This document shows, piece by piece, positions 1 to 5,182 of a stretch of 8,474 bases of DNA (positions are counted from its first letter, which is position 1; each line of letters opens with the position of its first letter). Source of the DNA: an uncultured Leptolyngbya sp. (GTDB taxonomy: Bacteria > Cyanobacteriota > Cyanobacteriia > Phormidesmidales > Phormidesmidaceae). The translations under genes and the position numbers were made by a program. The notes under the pieces are model-generated. The model made no database searches, was not told the origin of the DNA, and saw only the letters and a list, made by a program, of their open reading frames with translations. The stretch covers positions 1 through 8,474 of the forward strand of contig CALBPH010000005.1 in assembly GCA_937899365.1 (NCBI GenBank), in the 5' to 3' direction.

Positions 1-1013
1 GGAGCGGCGCTGGTCGTACCGTCAGGAGCTGCTGCGGGCTGCCCGGCAGGAGCCGCTGCGGGAATGGGCGTCTGGGCTGGATTAGTCAGCGGTGGAGTGG
101 CCGATGCAGGGGCACCAGCACCGTCGACATCCAACGTGCTCAAACTTTCTAGATCGAGCTCTTTAAATTCTCGGGTGGAGAGATCGGGACCAGGGGGCTT
201 ATAGCCGTCGGGAGCAGTTTCTGAGGGGGCATCTGGAGCGGTTGCTGCGGCCTCAGGGACAGCCGTACCGGATGGCGTCTCGCCGGTCGTTGTTTCGATG
301 GTGTCAGTGTCAGCCGTTTCGGTACCAGCAGGCCAAAGTTGCGATCGCAACTTCTGCAATTGCGATGGATAGGTAATGGCAAACCCCACACCCACACCGC
401 CAAGCAACACCAGGATCAAGCCAGCCAGCTTGAGCAATCCGTTATTCTTGCGCTCAGGGGAATAGGGTTCAGGAATTGACTCAGGTTCAGCCTGATCATC
501 GGCAATACTCTTCAATAACTCTTGCGAGGACTCTAGATACTCCTCAGTCGGCGTATCGTTGGCAGGTACCGGTAACGCCGTGTTTTGATCAGGGTCAGAT
601 TGCGGCTCCAAGTCAGCCGCAATCTCGTCTAAACCTGATAGCAGCCCTACCTCTTGAGCCGGTTCAGGTGGCGCACTCTCCATCCCTGACTCAGACGCTT
701 GGTTTAGAAAAGGGTTGGGTGGAGGCGGTGGTGGTACAGGTCGTGGCGAAGGCGCGTCCGGGGTTACACCATCGCCCTCCGAGGAAGCTGGCACAGAAAT
801 CAGATCAATAGTGTGGCGTTGGGCCGCCCGCCGTGGCGGTGGCGGTGGCGGCACTCGACCATGGCGCTGACGCCGATAGCGAGTCAATTCATCTTCAAGA
901 TTAACGTTAAGATTTCGTAGAACGTTTTCTAGCTGCGGATCAATCTCTGGGGTAGAGCCTGAGCCGGTTCGAGGCGGGATGGCAGCCGATGGGTTGTCTG
1001 GGGAAGAAGCCAT
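1..1013 (-). CDS. Proline-rich single-pass membrane protein, hypothetical (C-terminus cut by window edge)
   Basis: An open frame runs on the minus strand from an ATG at 1013 to the window edge with no stop, giving 337 complete codons. The N-terminal region (residues about 22-50, PEIDPQLENVLRNLNVNLED...TRYRRQR) is charged and probably helical. Two runs of six prolines follow, at residues 55-60 and 94-99. An acidic, Pro/Ser/Glu-rich stretch leads to one clear membrane helix at residues about 192-214 (GLLKLAGLILVLLGGVGVGF). After it comes an Ala/Pro/Thr-rich low-complexity segment that is still running at the edge. There is no N-terminal signal peptide, so the N-terminal half is probably cytoplasmic and the Ala/Pro-rich part extracytoplasmic (inference). 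I do not recognise a catalytic domain. A folded domain could lie beyond the window; an SPOR or peptidoglycan-linked domain would be one guess without evidence here. The gene is divergent from dciA. Coding status is well supported by the long open frame; function is unknown. Confidence 0.82.
   Translation of the reverse strand, partial: MASSPDNPSAAIPPRTGSGSTPEIDPQLENVLRNLNVNLEDELTRYRRQRHGRVPPPPPPRRAAQRHTIDLISVPASSEGDGVTPDAPSPRPVPPPPPPNPFLNQASESGMESAPPEPAQEVGLLSGLDEIAADLEPQSDPDQNTALPVPANDTPTEEYLESSQELLKSIADDQAEPESIPEPYSPERKNNGLLKLAGLILVLLGGVGVGFAITYPSQLQKLRSQLWPAGTETADTDTIETTTGETPSGTAVPEAAATAPDAPSETAPDGYKPPGPDLSTREFKELDLESLSTLDVDGAGAPASATPPLTNPAQTPIPAAAPAGQPAAAPDGTTSAA
336..353. repeat. HIP1 site within an 18-bp perfect palindrome
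   Basis: AAGTTGCGATCGCAACTT is a perfect palindrome centred on GCGATCGC (341-348). It lies inside the coding region of the proline-rich membrane protein gene. Confidence 0.85.
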
Positions 1014-1057
1014 GGGACACAGCTAAAATAACAGGTGGAAAGTAAACAGTCGTCACT

Positions 1058-1086
1058 GATAGACCATACGTTAGCACGTTAGTCAA
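1058..1086 (-). promoter_or_regulatory. Weak sigma-70-like promoter candidate for the proline-rich membrane protein gene
   Basis: On the minus strand a TTGACT -35-like hexamer (plus positions 1081-1086) is followed by a 17-nt spacer and TCTATC (1058-1063), a poor -10 match. It lies about 45 nt upstream of the ATG at 1013. A 7-bp direct repeat ACGTTAG (1068-1074 and 1076-1082) overlaps the spacer and -35 and could be an operator, but this is speculative. Confidence 0.25.
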
Positions 1087-1265
1087 AGGTTGTTATGGTT
1101 GGGTCGCTATTCCCTATCGAATAAGGTGTCTGAACTAAGGCATTAAGGCATCTAAAACTAAAGCGCTCAATGGATTGAACCAGGGCTCAGCCTGTCTTCA
1201 TCAGACTGAGGGACACCCAGTAAATAGAAACGGGTAGCTACGACGGCTACATGATGAGAAAAAAT

Positions 1266-1270
1266 GAGGT
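1266..1270 (+). promoter_or_regulatory. Shine-Dalgarno site deciding the dciA start
   Basis: GAGGT lies four bases before the ATG at 1275, whereas the in-frame ATG at 1251 has no purine-rich site upstream. This favours the shorter 191-residue product. Confidence 0.55.
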
Positions 1271-1274
1271 CGCC

Positions 1275-1850
1275 ATGGGTTTTTCTGGATTGCAATCACT
1301 GATTACGGACATCGAAGCTCAGCCAGGCTGGCAGGCTCGACGACAGTTTGGCCAAGTTGTTGAGTATTGGCCCAAGGCCGTAGGGTACGTGGTAGCTCGT
1401 CAGACCAAGCCCGCCAGCATTCAGCGCCATGTACTCTATGTCACCGTTGCCAATGCATCCTGGGCCCAAACCCTCACCTTAGAGCGCCGGCGCATTCTCC
1501 ATAAGCTCAACCGCTTAATAACTCTGCCGCTAGAGGATATTCGCTTTTCTAGCGCTAAATGGCATGCTAAACCCGTTCGCATCGAACAACCTGTGAGTGA
1601 CTGGGTGCGGAAACACCCTAGCTATGTGGGCCATCCCAGCCATGAAAGAGAAACGACGACCGACACAACAACAGCCCCAAAGCAAGAGCACACAAAAACC
1701 CCAGAAGAAGCCTATGCCCTGTGGGTAACCATCAAGAAAACACAACAAAAATATCAAGAAATTTGCCCAGAATGTCAGTGTGCCTGCCCACCCGGAGAAA
1801 TCGCTAGATGGCGCATGTGTGCCCTATGCATTGTAAAAACCTGGAAATAG
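1275..1850 (+). CDS. dciA: DciA-family (DUF721) replicative helicase loader/regulator with C-terminal Cys cluster
   Basis: The 191-residue product matches the DUF721/DciA pattern. It has an N-terminal helix with PGW (residues 17-19), then RRQFGQVVEYWPKAVG and VVARQTKP, a strand-rich part (VLYVTVANASWAQTL), and the LERRRILHKLN helix, ending near residue 100. DciA proteins are the ancestral DnaB helicase loaders in bacteria lacking DnaC/DnaI, so a cytoplasmic role with DnaB at replication initiation is inferred. After a Thr/Lys/Glu-rich linker (about 112-145) comes a cysteine cluster: C164, C167, C169, C171, C182 and C185, in the form CPEC...CPPGEIxRW...CALC. This looks like a small zinc ribbon and is seen, to my knowledge, in cyanobacterial members. 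An upstream ATG at 1251 would add eight residues, but the ATG at 1275 has GAGGT four bases before it (1266-1270) and places the conserved start correctly. The gene stands alone, divergent from its left neighbour. Confidence 0.85.
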   Translation: MGFSGLQSLITDIEAQPGWQARRQFGQVVEYWPKAVGYVVARQTKPASIQRHVLYVTVANASWAQTLTLERRRILHKLNRLITLPLEDIRFSSAKWHAKPVRIEQPVSDWVRKHPSYVGHPSHERETTTDTTTAPKQEHTKTPEEAYALWVTIKKTQQKYQEICPECQCACPPGEIARWRMCALCIVKTWK

Positions 1851-2152
1851 AGACGAAGGATTGTATCTAGTTAATAGCTAACTTGCCATTCGCTATCACT
1901 ACTATTTTTTTCTGATTTTTAATCCTATCTTTTTGGGGATCGCCCGCCCATAGATGATCCCAAACACTCTCAAAAATATTGATTTATTTAAATGGAATAT
2001 AAAGAAAACATTAACGGGGATCGCCACCCCAATTGACTTCTGAGGCCTGACGTATCAAGCTTCTAACATTTTTAGGGTGTCAGATTTTTTTTTGAAACTA
2101 ATTCACAATATTGAAAGTAAGGGCTTTTAGTGATTCTCTCAACTCTTTTTTC
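1851..2152. other. AT-rich intergenic region with duplicated GGGGATCGCC elements
   Basis: This 302-bp stretch has T-runs and no credible gene. It contains two copies of GGGGATCGCC (1935-1944 and 2016-2025), with starts 81 bp apart. The first forms an imperfect hairpin TTTGGGGATC/GATCCCAAA (1932-1941 and 1956-1964, 14-nt loop). The second forms GGGG/CCCC (2016-2019 and 2027-2030). These may be the dciA terminator region and/or control sites for the downstream small Cys-rich gene. The segment is markedly more AT-rich than the flanking genes. Confidence 0.5.
1932..1964 (+). terminator. Possible hairpin downstream of dciA
   Basis: Imperfect inverted repeat TTTGGGGATC/GATCCCAAA with one bulged G and a 14-nt loop, about 80 bp after the dciA stop. 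It lacks a following U-run, so termination is uncertain. It may instead be a regulatory element, since its GGGGATCGCC core recurs at 2016. Confidence 0.25.
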
Positions 2153-2440
2153 ATGAGCATTAAAAAAAATGAAACTGCACGATGTGGTGCCTGCCGATTT
2201 TATACACCCGTTGGTCGCCGAGGGGGGGAATGTTCACAGTTTGGTGTGCCCGTTCAATCTGCATGGAAGTCGTGTTGTTTAGCAGAATCACCATTTCAAA
2301 AAGCAACTAAAATTAGTAGCTCAGACATAAATCTTGCAAAAATTACTGTCGAAAAAGAAGTAGTGGCAGAATCTTTAGCATTACCAACCGGCCGATTTAC
2401 ATCCCCAGAAAAGATTCTGGCAGCCAACCTACATCATTAG
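2153..2440 (+). CDS. Small Cys-rich protein (CxxC-RFYT...GRRGG type), function unknown
   Basis: The 95-residue product from the ATG at 2153 has a compact N-terminal cysteine motif: C11-x2-C14-RFYTPVGRRGG-x-C27, then VPVQSAWKSCC (C41, C42) and LAESPF. The spacing CxxC-x12-C-x13-CC suggests a small metal-binding or redox-active fold (inference). I have an impression of similar short proteins in cyanobacteria, with the consensus CRFYT..GRRGG.C..L.VPV...W..C.LA..PF, but cannot name a function. The C-terminal half (residues 50-95) is low in conserved features and probably flexible. A longer form from TTG at 2111 would add 14 residues (MKVRAFSDSLNSFF), but it has no ribosome binding site and the added residues do not resemble the conserved core. 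Neither start has a clear Shine-Dalgarno. The upstream DNA is AT-rich, so the gene probably has its own promoter. It converges with the DUF4189 gene. Confidence 0.72.
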   Translation: MSIKKNETARCGACRFYTPVGRRGGECSQFGVPVQSAWKSCCLAESPFQKATKISSSDINLAKITVEKEVVAESLALPTGRFTSPEKILAANLHH

Positions 2441-2456
2441 CTCTTTGGCGTAGCTG

Positions 2457-2487
2457 TTTGCAGCCAGCGAGTTTTGCGGCCAGCGAA
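2457..2487 (+). repeat. Imperfect tandem duplication, 15-bp unit x2
   Basis: Unit 1 (2457-2471, TTTGCAGCCAGCGAG) and unit 2 (2473-2487, TTTGCGGCCAGCGAA) match at 13 of 15 positions with one base between them. It lies just after the small Cys-rich gene stop and before the long hairpin. Its role is unknown. Confidence 0.6.
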
Positions 2488-2515
2488 CCTGAGGCAGGGC
2501 TTTAGTCATCGACCG

Positions 2516-2563
2516 TTAGACGAGAAAGGGGCGCAACCCAGGTTGCGCCCCTTTCTCGTCTAA
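2516..2563. terminator. Perfect 23-bp inverted repeat, likely bidirectional terminator
   Basis: Left arm 2516-2538 and right arm 2541-2563 are exact reverse complements, separated only by CA. The arms include AGACGAGAAAGGGGCGCAAC and its complement. It lies between convergent genes: the small Cys-rich gene ends at 2440 and the DUF4189 gene at 2597. A very stable GC-rich hairpin is expected on either transcript. There is no long U-run on either side, so this is a strong stem with a weak tail. That is compatible with a bidirectional terminator or an RNA-stabilising 3' structure. Confidence 0.75.
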
Positions 2564-2596
2564 ACCCAATTAAGTTCAACAGGGCTGCTCCCTTGA

Positions 2597-2944
2597 TCAA
2601 TCATCTTGATTACAGACTTCAGCAAGAATCTTACCTTTATTCTCCAAGACGCTTAGGGCCTGCATCCTGGCGCGGGTCAACGTAGATGCCACCCCCCAGG
2701 CAAGACTGCGATTGTGTTCTGCGACGGCACCGCACCTGCGAAAAGATACTTGGATAGAACAGTTGGCATCACCGCAGCTGCGTAGGGCTTCTCGTTCTGC
2801 ATTGGTGACTGATAAATAATTGGTAGCCACCCCCCAGTCACCAGAGCGCGAAATGGCGATAGCACCATATCGCTGAGCTGCCTGGGCCTGGGTTGCCAGG
2901 ATGGTGCTCAATATCAATAGACTAAGAATAGTAGGCTTTAGCAT
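2597..2944 (-). CDS. Secreted DUF4189-domain protein
   Basis: The 115-residue product begins with a classical signal peptide: MLKPTILSLLILSTILATQAQA, with cleavage likely after the AQA at residue 22. The mature part has the DUF4189 pattern: YGAIAISRSGDWGVATNYLSVTNAEREALRSCG, then C-x4-C (C57, C62), a strand, and a further C71, ending with C111. Four cysteines in an exported protein suggest two disulfides. DUF4189 proteins are small secreted proteins found across proteobacteria, cyanobacteria and actinobacteria; no biochemical role is established that I can state. The length equals one domain plus signal peptide, so the gene looks intact. The ATG at 2944 is the only sensible start; no strong ribosome binding site is visible. 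The membrane-protein gene at 3058-4098 lies upstream on the same strand, but a hairpin sits between them, so separate transcription is likely. Confidence 0.82.
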   Translation of the reverse strand: MLKPTILSLLILSTILATQAQAAQRYGAIAISRSGDWGVATNYLSVTNAEREALRSCGDANCSIQVSFRRCGAVAEHNRSLAWGVASTLTRARMQALSVLENKGKILAEVCNQDD

Positions 2945-2999
2945 GGGCGAATAAGGAACAACAAAATTGCTAATACAACGTCAAACTTGCACAAGCGCC

Positions 3000-3045
3000 A
3001 ATGCAGAACGGCCCCGTAGTCCTCTTTACGGGGCCGCCCTGCATT
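3000..3045 (-). terminator. Hairpin after the four-helix membrane protein gene
   Basis: Nested inverted repeat: outer arms AATGCAG/CTGCATT (3000-3006 and 3039-3045), inner arms CGGCCCCGTA/TACGGGGCCG (3009-3018 and 3027-3036). There is a 2x2 internal mismatch and an 8-nt loop. It starts 12 bp beyond the stop of the minus-strand gene at 3058-4098, as expected for a terminator, but has no U-run afterwards. It also lies upstream of the DUF4189 start at 2944. Confidence 0.65.
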
Positions 3046-3057
3046 ATCCGAATCTAC

Positions 3058-4098
3058 CTAGGAGAGATCATCCTTTTTGTTACTCTCACTAGATGACATC
3101 GTTTTTTCAGTACGGGCGAGGAAGTCAGGTACCAACACTTCGCTAAATCCGGCAATAAATGCGATCGCAAAGTACAGATACTTCGACTGGGTTTCGGCAT
3201 CGCTAGGATTAAACCCAGACACCACCACCACCTCCGACTCAATGAGCGCCACCGCTAGCAAACTAAAGGCGGTACCCACCACCGGCTTAAAAAAACCGAT
3301 AAAGAAGGGAATCACCGACTGGGAGCGGTTGCGATTTTCTAACTTTCGCGATCGCAACATCACGCTAACGATGCTGCCCAACCCCCCTGCTGCTAGCACC
3401 AGCTGGATATATTGCCACTCCTGTGACGAAAATAACTCCACCTGGGACCCTTGGGTTTCCCCCTCAACAATGGTTGTTGAGCCCGACAGCTCGCCATCGA
3501 CCACAACCCCGTCAGAACTGCCAGAACTACTGTCAGAGGACTCTTCTGGCGGCTCATCCACCGGGTCAGCAATCGGCTGAGAGTGGTTGATGCCATGCTG
3601 ATAGCCAATCTCATATTGGTTTACCAGATACATCCGCGCAGCGGTGGTACTGCCGATTAGCACCGTAATGGTGATCGTGAACCAGGTGAGACCAGAGATC
3701 AGCTGCGCAGCGGGAGAACCCCCAGCGCTCAGCACAGCGACTAGCGGATTGCGATAAATCCGAATCTCACGGGCAATCCGTTTGCGAATATCCCGCGCCA
3801 GCGACACCCGTTCTGCCATCGACATAGCAGGCGACTGGTTATTTTTAGGTACAGCCTCTGTCGGTAACAACAAACTGACCGCCAGCTCCATCATGGGCAT
3901 TAACATTTGGTCATTAGTAAGTTCTAGATGGGGGACTTGCTCTAGCAACTTACCCAACTCGCGATAGGCAGATTTGGATAGATGCTCAGACGCCAGTCCC
4001 TGCTCGATGCGGTCGATTAACTCTCGCGCATCCTGACGAATAATAAGATCAATATCTTCTATTAGGCCTGATGGTAAGCCTATTGTGTGTACAGCCAT
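3058..4098 (-). CDS. Uncharacterised multi-pass membrane protein with acidic Ser-rich loop
   Basis: The 346-residue product has a soluble, helical N-terminal domain (residues 1-125) rich in charged residues (GLIEDIDLIIRQDARELIDRI, RDIRKRIAREIRIYRN). Membrane segments lie at about 132-152, 228-248, 262-287 and, more weakly, 307-325. The loop between the first and second segments (about 160-225) holds a low-complexity acidic Ser/Gly stretch, DEPPEESSDSSSGSSDG. If the N-terminal domain is cytoplasmic, this loop is outside the membrane. The C-terminal segment ends with AGFSEVLVPDFLARTEK, a motif type (GFSE-x2-VPD) I associate with other uncharacterised bacterial membrane proteins. There is no signal peptide and no catalytic motif that I recognise. 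The ATG at 4098 has no good Shine-Dalgarno. The 645-bp non-coding region upstream suggests its own promoter. A sensor or scaffold role would be guesswork. Confidence 0.8.
   Translation of the reverse strand: MAVHTIGLPSGLIEDIDLIIRQDARELIDRIEQGLASEHLSKSAYRELGKLLEQVPHLELTNDQMLMPMMELAVSLLLPTEAVPKNNQSPAMSMAERVSLARDIRKRIAREIRIYRNPLVAVLSAGGSPAAQLISGLTWFTITITVLIGSTTAARMYLVNQYEIGYQHGINHSQPIADPVDEPPEESSDSSSGSSDGVVVDGELSGSTTIVEGETQGSQVELFSSQEWQYIQLVLAAGGLGSIVSVMLRSRKLENRNRSQSVIPFFIGFFKPVVGTAFSLLAVALIESEVVVVSGFNPSDAETQSKYLYFAIAFIAGFSEVLVPDFLARTEKTMSSSESNKKDDLS
3161..3168. repeat. HIP1 site (GCGATCGC)
   Basis: The octamer GCGATCGC, the highly iterated palindrome of cyanobacteria, lies inside the membrane-protein gene. 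Another copy is 187 bp away. Confidence 0.85.
3348..3355. repeat. HIP1 site (GCGATCGC)
   Basis: A second HIP1 octamer within the same membrane-protein gene; a partial form, TTGCGAT, lies 17 bp upstream at 3329. Confidence 0.85.
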
Positions 4099-4502
4099 GA
4101 CCGTGTGTGCATCCTGAAGGTGACAACGTTAAGAGAATTTGCATGCCGCTGCGGATATGACACACCTGATTCCGATTCGATACAACCCTCCAAGGAGAGC
4201 GATAGAAAGCACCCAGCGGCAACACCTAGACCCTAGCGATCTGTTCTTGAAGCCATACTAGCCAGGGGCCATTCTTCTAATCGGCACAGGTTGAAAGGCG
4301 GTTATTTCGTTGCCAGGAGAGGGACGATACCCCAGAAATTAAGGACAGTTATCAAACTGAGCTCTTGCCAGGAACAATATGATTCAAATCAAGGCACTTT
4401 AATCTGGGGAGATGTCAACAAAAAGGAGACACTGCATCACACAAATGGATGATCTGCGTCATGTTTTTACCCTCCGAAGAGAGAATTTAAAGCAGTAAGA
4501 GA

Positions 4503-4536
4503 GCACTCCTCTGTTTTATGCACTCCCCTGTTGTAT
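4503..4536 (+). repeat. 17-bp imperfect tandem repeat x2
   Basis: GCACTCCTCTGTTTTAT (4503-4519) is followed immediately by GCACTCCCCTGTTGTAT (4520-4536), 15 of 17 matching. It lies in the middle of the 645-bp non-coding region. It may be a tandem protein-binding site or a slippage duplication. Confidence 0.6.
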
Positions 4537-4593
4537 GTAGAGTTGGTCACCTTCGTTACCGTTGCCGATTTAGAGAATGAACCGAGCGATGAG

Positions 4594-4607
4594 ATAGGCC
4601 ATAGGCC
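4594..4607 (+). repeat. Perfect 7-bp tandem repeat (ATAGGCC x2)
   Basis: ATAGGCC at 4594-4600 is repeated at 4601-4607. It is flanked by GAGAT (4591-4595) and ATCTC (4611-4615), which could pair as a small stem. A related TAGGCCTA palindrome lies at 4713-4720, close to the lipoprotein start. Confidence 0.45.
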
Positions 4608-4661
4608 AGGATCTCGCAGAGAAAATCATATCGAGGATCAGCAACGGCCATTGGTTAGGCT

Positions 4662-4697
4662 CTGTCTCAAAATTCGTAACCGGAGACTGACTCAAAA
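4662..4697 (+). repeat. Imperfect direct repeat upstream of the lipoprotein gene
   Basis: CTGTCTCAAAA (4662-4672) and CTGACTCAAAA (4687-4697) match at 10 of 11 positions, with starts 25 bp apart, 47-82 bp upstream of the lipoprotein ATG. An inverted pair GTCTC/GAGAC (4664-4668 and 4683-4687) lies within. The position fits an operator, but this is inference. Confidence 0.4.
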
Positions 4698-4743
4698 ATA
4701 CCAACGCTAGAGTAGGCCTATCACACCTCAATAGGGTTACCCC

Positions 4744-5127
4744 ATGCGTTCAGTTCTCATAGTTCTGCTTAGCACCCCCCTTCTCCTCAGCTGTGTCATT
4801 CAACCACCTGACACAGACCAGTCTGAGACTGTATCCCCCTCTCCTTCCGTGGCCGACACCTCCCAAGACGCCCTGCCCAACACTATCCAAACCCAGGTTC
4901 TCAGTGATTTAGCCAACCACCTAGACATTCCCACTGACCAGATCACCCTCGACAACTACAGTCGCCAAACCTGGTCCGACGGCTGCCTCGGTCTTGGTGG
5001 CCCAGCCGAAAGCTGTCTTGCAGCCCTGACTGACGGCTGGCAGGTTGAAGCTATTGATACTGAGACGAATAAGGCCTACGTTTATCGCACCAACCTAAAT
5101 GGCGATCAAATTCGGCGTGAGCCCTAG
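4744..5127 (+). CDS. Lipoprotein with WSDGCLGL motif domain
   Basis: The 127-residue product starts with a lipoprotein signal: MRSVLIVLLS followed by the lipobox LLSC with Cys17 as the lipidation site. A Ser/Pro/Asp/Thr-rich tether (18-45) leads to a small domain (about 46-125): a helix QVLSDLANHLDIP, then YSRQTWSDGCLGLGGPAESCLAALTDGWQVEAI and a YVYRTNLNGDQIR strand. The WSDGCLGL...C...GW...YRTN pattern is a common small domain in cyanobacterial exported proteins, as far as I recall; C81 and C91 probably form a disulfide. No enzymatic role is evident. The ATG at 4744 has AGGG seven bases upstream (4733-4736), a modest ribosome binding site. The gene is monocistronic and converges with the MscS gene 55 bp away. 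Confidence 0.83.
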   Translation: MRSVLIVLLSTPLLLSCVIQPPDTDQSETVSPSPSVADTSQDALPNTIQTQVLSDLANHLDIPTDQITLDNYSRQTWSDGCLGLGGPAESCLAALTDGWQVEAIDTETNKAYVYRTNLNGDQIRREP

Positions 5128-5182
5128 CTAGAGAGATTTTCAACATCTGATTTAGTCTTCAAGGTTGTTGCTCTCGCTTCTT

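Larger units (their letters stand above)
1014..1274. other. Divergent intergenic region between the proline-rich protein gene and dciA
   Basis: This 261-bp stretch has no credible coding frame. It must hold promoters for both flanking divergent genes. Visible elements are a weak minus-strand promoter candidate, a short inverted repeat GTAGC/GCTAC (1234-1238 and 1246-1250) just before the dciA start region, and CTCAG/CTGAG near 1186-1210. No clear plus-strand -35/-10 pair is evident. Confidence 0.5.
4099..4743. other. Long non-coding region between divergent genes
   Basis: This 645-bp stretch separates the membrane-protein gene (minus) from the lipoprotein gene (plus). Stops interrupt every frame and I see no recognisable protein remnant. 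It holds a 17-bp imperfect tandem repeat (4503-4536), a 7-bp perfect tandem repeat ATAGGCC (4594-4607), an imperfect direct repeat CTG(T/A)CTCAAAA (4662-4672 and 4687-4697), and the palindrome TAGGCCTA (4713-4720). A 17-codon frame (4445-4498, MDDLRHVFTLRRENLKQ) has an AAGGAG-like site, but 18 nt away, too far to be convincing. The region could contain an sRNA, long leaders or a decayed gene; the sequence alone does not decide. Confidence 0.5.

Noticed and set aside
476..811. Plus-strand open frame of 111 codons within the proline-rich gene region
   Set aside because: It is antisense to the long uninterrupted minus-strand frame, which has a clear membrane helix and a sensible start.
3077..3580. 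Plus-strand open frame of 167 codons antisense to the membrane protein gene
   Set aside because: It is a low-complexity Ser/Thr/Pro-rich mirror of the real minus-strand gene, with no domain signal.
4445..4498. 17-codon small ORF (MDDLRHVFTLRRENLKQ)
   Set aside because: The purine-rich AAGGAG lies about 18 nt before the ATG, too far for normal initiation, and nothing else supports translation.
4658..4680. GGCTCTGTCTCAAAATTCG resembling an insertion-sequence end
   Set aside because: No matching inverted terminus, target-site duplication or transposase fragment was found in the surrounding non-coding region.
5128..5182. Possible terminator between the lipoprotein and MscS genes
   Set aside because: Only scattered short complementarity (GAGAG/CTCTC, CAAC/GTTG) is present; no compact stem or T-run that I would call.
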